In this document: piece after piece, positions 33,794 to 44,947 of the stretch
Position numbering within the stretch: the stretch's first letter is position 1
Layout of the letters: each line of letters begins with the position of its first letter
Assembly: GCA_948470475.1 (NCBI GenBank)
Contig: OX419335.1
Coordinates: 15,429,026 to 15,493,025, forward strand
Length of the DNA stretch: 64,000 nt
Direction of reading: 5' to 3'
Source of the DNA: Galaxea fascicularis
Lineage: Eukaryota > Cnidaria > Anthozoa > Scleractinia > Euphylliidae
Position numbers and translations under genes: made by a program
The notes under the pieces: model-generated
Database searches by the model: none
Told to the model about the DNA's origin: nothing
Seen by the model: only the letters and a program-made list of their open reading frames with translations

Positions 33794-34246
33794 GGGAGTT
33801 TAAGATTTACGACGGCGACGGCAACGAAAACGTCATTTCAAAATACAACTTCTCGTTTGTGTAACTCTTTCGCGATTATTCAAGTCCAATTTGTTTAACA
33901 TGAAAAATGCTGGCGAGCTGGCCAGGGCCTAAATTACTATGAACGATGTTAAAGCAAAGAAAGAGAAAGAAAAAACATTTTGGTGCATTTCTTTGCCGTC
34001 CTCTGCGAAACAACAACGTGACATGAGCAAATTTGGGGTTTTCTCGAGAACGTGAGTGTATCGTGACAAGTTTTTCTTTCTCTTTCTTTGCTTTAACATC
34101 GTTCATAGTAATTTAGACCCTGGACAGCTCGCCAGCATTTTTCATGTTAAACAAATTGGAATAATCGCGAAAGAGTTACACAAACGAGAAGTTGTATTTT
34201 GAAATGACGTTTTCGTTGCCGTCGCCGTCGTAGAATCTTAAACTCC
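33794..34246. repeat. Complete foldback MITE (GACGACGG family)
   Basis: About 450 bp with arms of about 200 bp: GGGAGTTTAAGATTTACGAC at the left and GTAGAATCTTAAACTCC at the right, with CGTCATTTCAAAATACAACT and its complement inside. The centre carries TCTCGAGAACGTGAG. This is the reference copy for the fragments at 1096, 2333, 28748 and 32701. Confidence 0.85.
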
Positions 34247-34461
34247 AGTTTACCGTAAACGACTTCAATGCTGGTCTGTTATTTAACAAAGTTTGCAACT
34301 TTTTAGTACTGTAGCAGCATAGTCTAAAATTCTCCAGAAAGGTCTAACAAAACCCCATTAAAAATATGTTTTCAAAACTTAAAATTAATCTTTTGACTGA
34401 ACTTCTGTAGTAGAGTTCATGAAAAGCTGGTGTAAAACATCATGTGTAGAACTATCAGCGA

Positions 34462-34649
34462 TTAGTATCACCCAACTAGTGGACTAATGCAAATACTGCA
34501 TTTTGATTGGCTACGCTACTAGTAATAGTCATCGAGTAGCAACTGGAACGTGACGCTTTCTTTCGTTTTATTCCCAAATAATAATTTTTTTTACTTGCAT
34601 TTGCTAACTTTATTATTGCCTTTTCTGTCCGACTAGTTGGGTGATACTA

Positions 34650-34683
<34 letters not shown>

Positions 34684-34690
34684 GTCTAAT
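34462..34690. repeat. MITE with TTAGTATCACCC ends, copy 2
   Basis: The same terminal repeats and the same trailing AATTAGACCC...GGGTCTAATT hairpin as 4875-5115, with small internal deletions. Non-coding. Confidence 0.8.
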
Positions 34691-34878
34691 TGTTAATTGT
34701 CATAGCTGCAGGGCAATTTACAGTTTTTGTGCACACCTTAGGAAATGAAGCATTTTTGGTCAATAGATATCGGTCAAAAATCTGTTCACCGAATAATAAT
34801 TACATTGCCCCATGTACCAAAGTGGAACTGTAGATAAGATAAATCATTCGTGAAATTCCTTAGACAATGCGGCGGCAA

Positions 34879-35283
34879 TCATGATTTAACTTTAGTTTGG
34901 GTGTTGACATCGAAGTAACCAGTTATAAGTAAGCCAGGAAAACAGCTCAGATCAAACAACCACGGTATGTGGTCCACTTTAATTATACTTGTACATGCAA
35001 GACGTCCTCGCGTCAAGTTTACAATACCAGCGATCATTTTTTGAGTTCTTTGCAAGTACATTTTGGTTGAGTACAGATTAACTTTGTAAACTTCTGGTTT
35101 TTGTGGGTCCTTTTCTCCAAAACGTTCCTTGTAGGACACCGTGTAAGACGGGAGAGATTGAAAATATGGTCGACCGCAAATTTGACATTTTCCTGTCCGT
35201 ATAAGGAGTCACGAAAACAGCGCGATCTATTCCGATCGCCGATTGGGCACAAAAAATACAATGCCACAAAATTCGTGCCCAAT
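34879..35283 (-). repeat. Dispersed repeat (LCPIG family), copy 2
   Basis: Reverse complement of the split copy at 28560-33060 but without MITE or LINE, so it shows the empty site. Reads FLCPIGDRNRSRCFRDSLYG, then DHIFNLSRLTRCPTRNVL and GIVNLTRGRLACTS, in frames broken by indels. The original function of this ORF is not recognised. Confidence 0.65.
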
Positions 35284-36641
35284 CAGAAAGACAGATTGGA
35301 ATGGGTTCTGGAACTAGTCCGTTAAAGAAATGTACCCAGGGGCTCTCCCGCTCACCATACAAGTCCCAATCTTCGTCCCATCCAGACTATCTGCCCCTCG
35401 ATCTGCGAGGATGCAGCTAAAACCAGTGGTGATCGGAACGATATCAATTATGCAGCAAGTCTATAAATGTGATGTACTTTTGAGCCCAATATTAACCAAG
35501 TTTAAACTGCAACTGCCAGCAAACGAGGACACATTGAGGACACATGGTTGCTCAGTGATGTTTCTTGAGCACGCAAACTGGGAAACATTTGTTACGGACA
35601 CAAAATGTTTCTGAAGAAAATCAAAAACATTTTTTGTGTTCCGGACACAAAATTTGTGTCTGCAACAATTGTTGCGAGCGCGGGCAAACGGGGAAACATT
35701 TGTGTCGGCAACAATGTGTCCGCAACAAAGTGTAATCGTTTGCCAGGGCCTGTAGCCTGTATAACAGGCGTATATTTAGCTGAGCCCGAAGCGCGAGACA
35801 TCGAGAGTGAAACGAGAGACACGATTATTCCGCGCGACGCGAGAGGGAAAGAACTGAATAAACGCCTTTCGCCAGTCTATTTTTAAACCTCTTCCAACCG
35901 ATCGTCTGGTGATCGGAAGGCGCTAATTAGTTCATTCATACCACGTGATGCGAATATGACGCAAGCACGACAAATAAACAAACATGGGGATAAAACAATG
36001 AAACACTCCAGGATCTTCATATTTTCCCCTCACATCGAACGTCTCAAGAAGTATATGTAGTGCATGGTTCAATTCTACCTGTAACCATGCCCCCCGGGCC
36101 ACCCCCCCAAAACAAGTCCAGTCCTTCGGTCCCGGGGCGGGAACTGCTTGAAGCGGTCTTGTCCCCGGGAGTAGGGGACCCGGCAATTGGAAAGTAACTC
36201 CTCGTTGTTTTTATGAAGCAGAGCACTTCTCGGTTCTCGATGGCACCGAACCGCGTGGAGAATACCCGTCCATGAATACCTGTACACGGAGTTTAATATT
36301 TTGCTCAGCTCTGGTTGGAAGAAATGGCAGTTGATTCAAACTGTAAAAAGCCAGAAATTTTAATGCTGTATTAAAAGGTATTCATTTCACTCACAAGCGT
36401 CTTAAAACGGTTTCAGTTTCAGACCCAGCAGAGTAAAACCATTCTCTCTCAAGCCCAAAACCGACAAAAAAACAATTCGCTCACATCCCGTTTAAAGTAC
36501 GATTTCTATTCGTGAACAAAAGAAACGACGATCAAACCAAATATTGAGCTTCAATTTGTTTATTTCACCTATGCTGTAGCGGTTTCTAGCACTTGTAAAT
36601 ACACATACATTTGAAGACACGCATCCTCCGGAAAAAAACAA
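35284..36641. other. No supported gene; ACAAATTTGTG-rich patch
   Basis: Around 35560-35745 short inverted motifs (GGACACAAAATGTTTC, GACACAAAATTTGTGTC, GGGGAAACATTTGTGTC) are repeated, probably a degenerate foldback element. A GC-rich stretch near 36090-36180 has open frames on the minus strand without domains. Nothing else is recognised. Confidence 0.35.
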
Positions 36642-36862
36642 TAGACTGCGAGCAGTGTTTCTTTTGCTCTAAAATCTGTGGAACGAGAACGAACTCGATA
36701 TGCGAGCGGCGAATCAGCAAGCCGGCAGTTTCGTGGGCGCCAGTTATTGGCGCTCGTATACATGCAGGTATATACTTTAAGTAGGGTTATTTAAGTGTAC
36801 CCTCGTACATCGCGCGTTCGTTCAACAGATTTTAGAGCAAAAGAGAGACTGCTCGTAGTCTA
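36642..36862. repeat. MITE with TAGACTGCGAGCAG ends
   Basis: TAGACTGCGAGCAGTGTTTC...GCTCTAAAATCTG (36642-36682) is mirrored by CAGATTTTAGAGCAAAAG...GCTCGTAGTCTA (36827-36862). Non-coding interior of about 145 bp. Confidence 0.75.
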
Positions 36863-37912
36863 GAAAAACAATGACTCGGACCAAAGAAGGAATTTGTGAA
36901 GGAACATCTTAGATTGAACCACGTTTGAGCTATTCGCTCCTCCCACTGTTCTGTGTCCGTTTTTGTTGAGCTGCAGGATGCCGTGGTAAAGCGGATTTTC
37001 CCCAAAAAAACGCACCCTTACGCGGCAGTATTATTTTCAAAGGTAATCTCCACAAAAACAATTTATCAACTTACTTCAAGGTATCGGGTGTTTTCTTGTA
37101 AGAAATCATGCAAAACTGATCAAATATAATCTACGAAGCTAATATTTCTTAAACTGAAAAAAACCGCAACTGTGACATTGACCATTCGTATCAACAATAA
37201 ACCAATACACAGATAATAGTGAAAAGGACAAATGCTGGTGGGCGAACAAAACCAGCTAATGAAAGATCTATTGTTTACTGTCCACCAGCATGGCGGTGAT
37301 GACTTGAGGTGAAAACCACCTATAGCATGCTTGTCAAGGAATACAGAATATCAGTCATTTGATGGAAATGAGACTAGATTTCTATCCTTCTCTGGATTCA
37401 AAGAACGTTATAACATCAAGACAAATTACCTCTCTTTCTGTGGAGTAATATCAGCTATAAAACATTTGGCTACAACCTTTATTGGCATCCCGGTAGTAAT
37501 TGTGAAATTTCAAATTCAAATTTAAACTTAAAGTGTTAGCTCATTAGAATCCCAAATTTCATATGGACTCCATCATATGCATGATACCGACGCCATTACC
37601 TGCCATTAGTACTGAAAACTCTTAAAGTGTCCCTCAAACTAGTCAATAAGCCAAAACGTTGTAGTTATTATGTTTCACGGTCAACACACGGTCAACACAG
37701 GCTCTGTTGCTTTATGGAACCGCAATTCATGACCATTTCTGGCCACTAAATGAGTGTTATCAGCAGTCAGCACTATCAATAAATAGGCCACCTGTAGGCT
37801 GTAAATGGCAACTTCCCGACAACAAACAGCTCTTCGGGCCCCAACAAATTAACCTGAAAACTGTTCTTGAGGCCACAAGTTGTACATTTAGAGCAACTGA
37901 AAACAAGCGAAG
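36863..37912 (+). promoter_or_regulatory. Upstream flank of peptide gene 2
   Basis: The part from about 37560 onward recurs in the gene-less unit at 41360-41660 (CAATAAGCCAAAA, GCCGCAATTCATgACCATTT-type blocks), so this flank was duplicated with the gene. A TATAAAA at about 37455 is far from the ATG. Regulatory role inferred from conservation between units. Confidence 0.4.
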
Positions 37913-38642
37913 ATGAAATCAACGGCGACATTGTTACTGTTGTGTAGTTTCCTTCTGATCATGGCAGCACACAGCTCTCAAGGATTAGGAGCTCAATTGA
38001 CCCGTCCCACGGGAAAGCGCCGACAAAAAGAGGGGTTTTACAAAAAGGTAAAAGGTTAAAACCGTGTTAAACCGTTCACCCTTTGAGAACAGCTCACTGA
38101 CTTTTTGAGTAGATCCCCAAACACGAGATAAATTACCTTAGATAAATATTAAAGAAAGAACAATTTAACGCGCGAGACATATATTAGCGAAAAAGAGTTC
38201 TACACTGCTCCATTCTTCAGTTGTAACGTGGCTACGTACTTAGAAATCTCTACACAGACAGAAAGCTTCCCACGGCATTTTCTACTGAATCTTCATGCTG
38301 AACATGGTGAATTATGACGTCTTGACAGTAAAGGCTCCGCAAATTCTTTGGCAATTAACAACAACCCACGTAAAAATCGCATAGCGTTTGGCGAAGTGTT
38401 TCAAACAAATAGAAAAAGCAGCGCTTTAATAATTTCACGTTTCAGAACCGTGACTTTTAATTCGTATATATGCTGGTTTGGTGCCTTCTTAAACTCTGTC
38501 AAACAGTTTTCCTTGCTAAATGAAGATTTTGTTTTAGGAAATGCCGCCGTACTACAACTACAGACGCAGTTTGTGCGCAGCTGCTCGGACACTGAATTGC
38601 TTCCAGCAACCGAAAGTGAACGGCGAACAAAAAGACTTGTGA
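37913..38642 (+). CDS. Secreted C-x7-C peptide precursor 2 (two exons)
   Basis: Exons 37913-38047 and 38538-38642 with a 490-bp phase-0 intron; product 79 residues. Signal peptide MKSTATLLLLCSFLLIMAAH, then a basic linker with TGKRRQKEGFYKK, a plausible dibasic (and Gly-Lys-Arg amidation-type) processing site. Exon 2 reads EMPPYYNYRRSLCAAARTLN-C with cysteines at 58 and 66, then a polar tail ending KDL. AATAAA lies at about 38766. Its 3-prime flank is interrupted 450 bp downstream by a Mutator-like element. Paralogue of the genes at 26558 and 44948; family not recognised. Confidence 0.82.
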
Positions 38643-39101
38643 CTGGAACGGTCGCCGATATTTACCGGTTATTAAGAAACGAACGCGCTTTAACAAGACT
38701 AGTGCCAAAGAAACCTTGAGGCGTAAACTTGCCTTCCTCAATCATAAATGTAAAACTGACGAAGATTAATAAACTGCTGGACGTTGTTAATGACTGTCTC
38801 CTGTAAGTTGTATATGTTATTATTACCAAGTTATTGCGCGGCAGAAGACACTATATGTTGTTGAATGTGAAAACCCTAAGCATTGAGCCATTGTTTCGCC
38901 TTTGATCCGACTTGTGTTCTTTTTTATGAATTTGAATAACTTCAGAAAAAAAATATCTCTTTGTTTTCTTTAGCGTCGTACTCTTTTTTGTTTTCTTTGT
39001 CCTTAAGTTAAGAGCTAATCGCAGATTGTTTTAGTGCGGGGTAACTTCTACCCCTAAAATGGTGACATTCTACTAAAATAAACTTTTACTCGCTCAAAGT
39101 A
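38643..39101 (+). other. 3-prime UTR and downstream flank of peptide gene 2
   Basis: Contains AATAAA near 38766. Blocks such as ATCATAAATGTAAAAC and GACTGTCTCCTGT recur downstream of the missing gene at about 41755-41815, showing this flank belongs to the duplicated unit. Confidence 0.6.
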
Positions 39102-40877
39102 TAGCCTGCGTGACAGACGCCTTTTTCGGCTCTTGTTTCACACGCCGAGAAAAGAGCGACTGCGATCCCGAGCTGGAGAACGATTTCCTTGACGTCAGAA
39201 GTTTTAAACCAATCGTAAGTCGGCTCTCATTTTTGTGGAACCAACACGCGCGGGGTCGCGTAGGGATCTCGCGGACATCCGCGTACACAGAAAACACAAC
39301 CTATCAGGTAAAATGGGGTTGGAAGGCCTACACGACTCCTGTTCGCGCGTTTGCCGCTTCTATCCCGGTTCTATTGACCGATTTAGCTTCTTGCTTGTTT
39401 TAAGTGGGGCAACACGGTGGTTTAGAGGATAGCATGATGGTGATGGTGATTGAAACAGCCATGTGCTTAGATGTTGCATGTAATGAATTTTGATACCAAA
39501 GGTCATTTTTGGGTTTAAATTCTGCATTTATCGTCTATTTGTTTTGACCCTGGTTGTTTCTGTTTAGCGACTGTGGTCCTTTATATGCCATCTGAAGCAT
39601 TTTGTCTAGCTTTGGTTTGGCTCGTTTCAGTGCGTTCAGTGACAGAACAGCCTCTCTCTTGTTATCAAGGATAGGAATTTTGAGCCGCGTAATATGGTCA
39701 TCTTTATCTTGCAATGTTTGTACATTACCGGGCCCGGTTATTTGGTTTTGTAGCAAGACGTTGTGTTTCTTTTGCGGCTATTCGTCTCTTTATCCTTTCT
39801 TTAGTGTTGTAGCTTCTTAGAGAGTTATGCAACACGTGAAGTTGAGCGCTGAAATCCGCTCTAATTACGGCTGTGTCTTTGTCATCGTTTCACTCCGCTC
39901 TGCAACTGCGGTTATAGTATTTTCCTTGTTTTGTTTATGCCAGTGGTTTTGGCTGTGTTTGGGTACGCCATTAAATGATAGACAAGACCATGCTTTCGAT
40001 CCTCCCTTGTGGATCTTATCAGTTGCCGGGAATGGCTTGAGTAATAGAGTTGCTCTTTAGGCAACGTCATCGTCTTTCTGTGAGAATGGCAGAGCATGCT
40101 TGTGTTTTTATACCCACTGGGCGGATCGAAAATACTAGGTTGTAAAATGGGGTTGGAAGGCCTACACGACTCCTGTTCGCGCGTTTGCCGCTTCAATCTC
40201 GGTTCTATTGACCGATTTAGCTTCTCGCTTGTTTTAAGTGGGGTAACACGGTGGTTTAGAGGATAGCATGATGTAAACGTAGCTGGCGACATTGATTTCC
40301 GCGAAAGGACAAACTTTTCTTCGCTTCCGGTGGTTCTAAACCTTTAGCGAGTCTTTTATACGGACCGGACCATCAGTTTTAAATTTTGTTTGAATTCCTT
40401 CGACGATTTCATCCACTTTTTTCAAGGCCTTCTTGTATCAATTCAGAGTATTATAACATAAGCGGCATATTGCGAGGTTCTTGCCACCGACGTAAACAGA
40501 CAAATCAATTCCAACTGAGCGAAGAATTAAAGCGCTTATGTCCAATTCACTTTTCCCAAAGATCTTTATCTTCTCCTTTAAACTGGAAATTTTTACTTTA
40601 CACGGATAACAACAATCTTCAGACAACATGAGTTAACCTTTTTCGACGTTTCCCCACTAATGACACATGCTACTGCTAAGATCGAAGACAGTAGCCCGCG
40701 AGTTCGCGAGTGTAACTCGAGTGTAATTGATCGCATCATTTTATCACTCAATTTTATTGGCTAAGGAAAATACAAAAGCACTGACGTCACGGAAATCGTT
40801 CTCCAGCTCGGGATCGCAGACGCTCTTTTCTCGGCGTGTGAAACAAGAGCCGAAAAAGGCGTCTGTCACGCAGGCTA
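39102..40877. mobile_element. Mutator-like element with 9-bp target duplication
   Basis: Terminal inverted repeats of about 86 bp with one mismatch seen, starting TAGCCTGCGTGACAGACGCC. Flanked by the 9-bp duplication CTCAAAGTA (39093-39101 and 40878-40886). Inside are two direct copies of about 130 bp (39303-39435 and 40143-40275, from TAAAATGGGGTTGGAAGG) and a minus-strand cysteine-paired domain relic near 40350-40629. No transposase, so it depends on another copy. It split the downstream flank of peptide gene 2. Confidence 0.85.
40350..40629 (-). pseudogene. Cysteine-paired (ZAD-like) domain relic inside the Mutator-like element
   Basis: Reads SEDCCYPCKVKISSLKEK, IFGKSELDISALILRSVGI and GKNLAICRLCYNTLN, then an in-frame TGA and YKKALKKVDEIVEGIQTKFK. 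The CxxC...CxxC pairing resembles zinc-associated N-terminal domains that I recall in many cnidarian nuclear proteins. It may be a host gene fragment captured by the transposon, or a remnant of an element-encoded protein. Confidence 0.5.
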
Positions 40878-41089
40878 CTCAAAGTATGGAAGAGACCTGA
40901 GAAAACAAGCAGCACGCTGCATACACAAGAATCATTGACATCGGGAAGTAAAGCTTAAATCCGTTGGACTTATCTCCTTTATCCACTCAAGTTATTCTTG
41001 AAAAGAGTGAATCATCGTGTTCGTTACGACCAACCATGCATCTGTGCATTGGACGGAGGCTGGGGATGAGCAATCCACCTGTCCTTGCA

Positions 41090-42261
41090 TAAAGCCTCAC
41101 TTTGTCATTACATTTCAATCAAATTCTCATTTTTATTACACAGCCCAAATGCCCTATCGGCCAGGTTTTCACAAACCTACTATTTTTCATCCTTTTTACA
41201 AGTAACTAAACCACTTGCGTTACTAAAAGAAAAATATGCCATGTTTCAGACGTTTTCGTTTTAATTCAAATTCACAGTTGACTAGGTGATGTATAATTTA
41301 AAAGCTTCTTTCAATAATTGTCCTTTATCGAGAACGTCATGTTAACAAAAACTTTTCAAATGCATGAAACCGACACTTTTAGCAACAAAAACTGTTATAA
41401 CGTCCCTTAAACTTGTCAATAAGCCAAAAAGCTGAGCTGTAATTATTGACCAAAGTCAATAACGAGGCTGCTTTCTTGTGCAGCCGCAATTCATAACCAT
41501 TTCTGGCCACCTAATAACTGTTAATCAGTAGTTCCTGAAATAATACGCTGTAAATGGGGGTTTCCCGACAAACAAAACGGTTCGTTGCACCTCAATAATT
41601 ATAAATTACATCTGAATTGAAACTGTTTTGGAGCCATAAGTTGGACGTCGCCCATTTTTATCGTTACTTTTGTTACAAGATATGTAACAAACAAACTTTT
41701 TTTTAAAAAGACCATGCAAAGAAAGCTTTGAGATGTAAACTTGAACTGATGAATCATAAATGTAAAACCGATAAAGTTAATTTAAGTGATATATGTTGTT
41801 AATGGCTGTCTCCTGTTGCCTGGTGCATATACTTAATGTTGTTGAAGGTGAAAACCATTAGCATCGGTATACTGTTTGACGTTTGATCGTGTATTCCTTT
41901 GTATATGAATTATTTGAGTTCTGAAACTACTGCCTATTTGTTCTCTTTATCGTCCAGCTCGGTCCTTTTTTGCTTTGTTTTGTTGAGTAGGCGTTGTTGG
42001 TCTATTGTTCCTTAACGCTAAAAGCAGATCGTTTCACTGAGGTGTAACTTCTACCCATGGCCGCTAAACGATGACATTTTACCCAAGATATAAACTTTTC
42101 GTACTTGCTCAAAGTATGGAGGTGACGTGAGAAAACCAAAACGACTAGCTCGCCGCGGATGCCTAAAGCATGGTCATCGGGAAGTAAAGCTTAAAGTCGT
42201 TGCCCTTGTCTCCTTCATTCACCTCTTCAAGTTAAACTCGAAGTAACCACTTGCCCTGGCG
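41090..42261 (+). pseudogene. Peptide-gene unit lacking both exons
   Basis: The 5-prime part (about 41360-41660) aligns with the upstream flank of peptide gene 2 (about 37560-37900); the 3-prime part (about 41740-42240) aligns with its downstream flank, including GATGAATCATAAATGTAAAAC and GGGAAGTAAAGCTTAAA (the latter also beyond the Mutator-like element at about 40940). The coding exons and intron are gone. The segment before it (41090-41345) recurs at 42855-43460, ahead of peptide gene 3. A deletion-type pseudogene in a tandem array. Confidence 0.65.
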
Positions 42262-42488
42262 TAAAGCCTGGTTTACACAGTGACATAAGCATAAGCATAA
42301 CAATGCTTGCACTGTTTCTTGCACTTATGCTTATGTTACGACCAGTTACACACCTTCATAACGCGACATAAGCATAAGCATAAGAAAATGAAACAGATTC
42401 CTTTTCTAATGCTTATGCTTATGTTACTCCCGGTTTACACTGCGTATGCTCGTGCTTATGCTTATGTCACTGTGTAAACCAGCCTTAA
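42262..42488. repeat. Palindromic MITE full of CATAAGCATAAG
   Basis: Left end TAAAGCCTGGTTTACACAGT, right end ACTGTGTAAACCAGCCTTA, followed inward on both sides by GACATAAGCATAAGCATA and complement. Two further CATAAGCATAAGC palindromic blocks lie inside. TA flanks both sides. Non-coding. Confidence 0.88.
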
Positions 42489-42525
42489 TACTTCACAAGC
42501 GACGGGAAACAAACAGTCACACGAT

Positions 42526-42654
42526 CTCAAATGAAGAATGATCGTCGCAGTTGTGATCGCAATTTTTACAATTGCGTAAAGAAGCCTGAAAAAAATTCTG
42601 GACTTCAAAAGGGCTTGAAACCGTGACCTCGCGACGATTCCGGTGCGATGCTCT

Positions 42655-42689
<35 letters not shown>

Positions 42690-42850
42690 AGGCCAATTTT
42701 GGGTTCATATGTTCCCGTGAAAGATATGTAAGTGAATGATGCATATGAAAGAAATCATATGTGAACTGCGGTTATGAAATCAAATGAAGAATGATCGTCG
42801 CAGCTATGATCGCAATTTTTACAATTGCGTGAAGAAGCCTGAATTTAATA
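42526..42850 (-). repeat. tRNA-derived SINE
   Basis: On the minus strand at about 42670-42605: TTCATAGCTCAGTTGGTAGA (A-box) and GGTTTCAAGCC (B-box-like), a tRNA-like head followed by the tail ATTGCGATCACAACTGCGAC to 42526. A second tail copy lies at about 42780-42840 on the head side. The same family occurs at 57376-57616. This is not a functional tRNA gene. Confidence 0.75.
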
Positions 42851-42854
42851 TTTA

Positions 42855-43460
42855 GTCACGCAAAGTGCCATCTTTCTTACACAGCCCAAATGCACTACCT
42901 ATACCAGGGTTTCACAAATCTTCCATTTTCTCATGCTCCTAAAACAAGTATTAACTCAACCACTTTCTTTAACGACAAATGTTCCATTCTGTTTGGAGGC
43001 TCAAACTATTGACTGCGTCATATACGAAATTTGAAGGAGGAATCCAATTTCATACGAAATTTTCTGGCTTTGTAGTTAATTTTCAAAACCCATGTTATGA
43101 ATGTGGTAGGCCAGTGTTAAATGGTATTAGAATTTGTGTCCTCTCTTGGAGGTTAGTATATCTCTTTTTATAGCAATATTAGGCCTGAACGTTTTTAACG
43201 GATGATACTCATGATCAATGCCTACGGCTATTAAAAACGGCAAACATTTTTTTGTGCATTTGCTTTCACTAGTTTGTTGAAAATGTTTTCACTAACAATG
43301 TTTTAATATCGCAAAATATGTATTGCTTGTTTCTTTCCCCGAGAATAAGGCTTGTAAAATTTTCCATTATACACTATGTGGAACTAAGCTTGCATTAAAG
43401 GTGTCATTTGATAGCATCTCTTATTAACTGTCCTTTATCGAGAACGTCAGGTGAAAAAAA
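42855..43460 (+). repeat. Duplicated upstream segment of peptide unit 3
   Basis: TTACACAGCCCAAATGC...CCAGGGTTTCACAAATCTTCC and TGTCCTTTATCGAGAACGTC recur at about 41135-41345. It marks the start of a further tandem unit, the one carrying peptide gene 3. Confidence 0.55.
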
Positions 43461-43601
43461 AAAAAACGTTTGCTTATTAACTGGTAATTTGAAAAGTTAT
43501 CACTTCCAAAAAAAAACAAAAAACAGGCAGACAAATTGAGTATTATTGCAAAATTTTTTATCCTAAATGATTACGCCAATTTATTTAACAGGTGAAACTG
43601 A

Positions 43602-44104
43602 CCTAGGAAGGAGGGGGTGAATAGGCTTCAGCACCCTGCTAATTTATAGGAAAATCCGCCAGTCCGCAGATGTTTTTTCATAGGTCCGAATCCTCAAGGT
43701 TTTTTTTCTCTAGCAGTACTGTTAGAGACGTAAGCACCTTAGAATATTCACACAACTGACGTTAAATAAATGTCTTTTGAATTTTAATTTTGAAGTTTTT
43801 TAAAAATATTTTATCATTATTTTCTTTTTAAATGTTTTTTATTAAAAAACTAGTCGGATAATAAAGTAGTAACAAAGATCTGTTGCTGTTTGCTACTCAC
43901 TAGTTTTAAGTAAAAAAAAAAAACGGTTAAAGTTCCACGATCCGTACTTCAAAACTAACAAAATCCATAATCCATGCTGACATATTGAAGAAATCCATGA
44001 TCCACTCAACTTTAAAATCCGCCAATATATTCTCGAAATCCGAAAAGAGAGCAACGTTTTTAGCCAAATCCGTCGAGCCGCCAACCTATTCAACCCCATC
44101 TAGG
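43602..44104. repeat. MITE-like element, GGGGTGAATAGG ends
   Basis: CCTAGGAAGGAGGGGGTGAA at the left is mirrored by AACCTATTCAACCCCATCTA at the right. The interior has repeated AAATCCATGATCC and AAATCCG motifs. Non-coding. Confidence 0.6.
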
Positions 44105-44865
44105 AACTAGAGTTTCTATTGACACCTGCAATGAAGAAAATGAACCATTTTTCTGCTTTATCAGTTGGGATGGTGTTGTAGACTAGGTTTGAACTCGAGC
44201 ATATATCCAACGCACATGCTTCCTACTTGGCAAAAAAATGAAAAAGACAGTGCATGCTTTAAAACACCTGAGTTTTCTTTCCTCCTGTTGGAGATGTTTA
44301 AGATGTTTGGCAGTTTTCTGTCGCAGTACAGCTCATCACTTTCCTTTACGTCTTATTCTAGACCATAAACACTTGTCGAACCACATCGCGTAGAGCTATA
44401 TATATTTTAATTCTTGTCCAAACAATTTTCTTTGATAAAGAAGCCCGATCAAGTAAATGATATTTGCCTGTGGTGTGTTTCGTGAAATTGCCTTGTTTTT
44501 ATGAATGAGGTATAAACGTAAGGGAACTACGATGAACACAGTGCAATATCGATAAATACGACTTTATCGAGAATCACCTTTGTCAGGTATCTTGTGGAAA
44601 ACAACCTTAACATTTACGCAAAGAATTCCGAGTTCCTGTCACCCAGATTGGCTTAGGAATCAGGGCAACTTTGTAACCACAGAAAATCGGTCAAAGAGGA
44701 ACTTTCAGTTATTACTATTGGCGTCGCTCCGACGGTAAAATGCTTTAAAAGAATAACCGATTTTGTTTAAAAAAAAAAATTACATCGTTATCTATCATTT
44801 TCCAGTTTTGTTTTTGCCGAAAGAGAGTACCGATTCAGCTGCCATTTGCAATTATCTCTCGCCTT

Positions 44866-44872
44866 ATAAAAC
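44866..44872 (+). promoter_or_regulatory. Candidate TATA box of peptide gene 3
   Basis: TATAAAA, 76 bases upstream of the ATG at 44948, a normal spacing for a short 5-prime UTR. Motif and position only. Confidence 0.5.
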
Positions 44873-44947
44873 TATATAAGTAGACCAAGGAAAGTTTAAA
44901 AACTTGACCGGCAACATACGGTGGGTTGTACGTTACTTAGAACAAGA

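Noticed and set aside
36044..36287. Glycine/proline-rich frames on the minus strand
   Set aside because: Only GC-rich composition supports them; no splice sites or family features.
42605..42675. A tRNA gene on the minus strand
   Set aside because: A good A-box, but the B-box is altered and it is embedded in the same SINE family.
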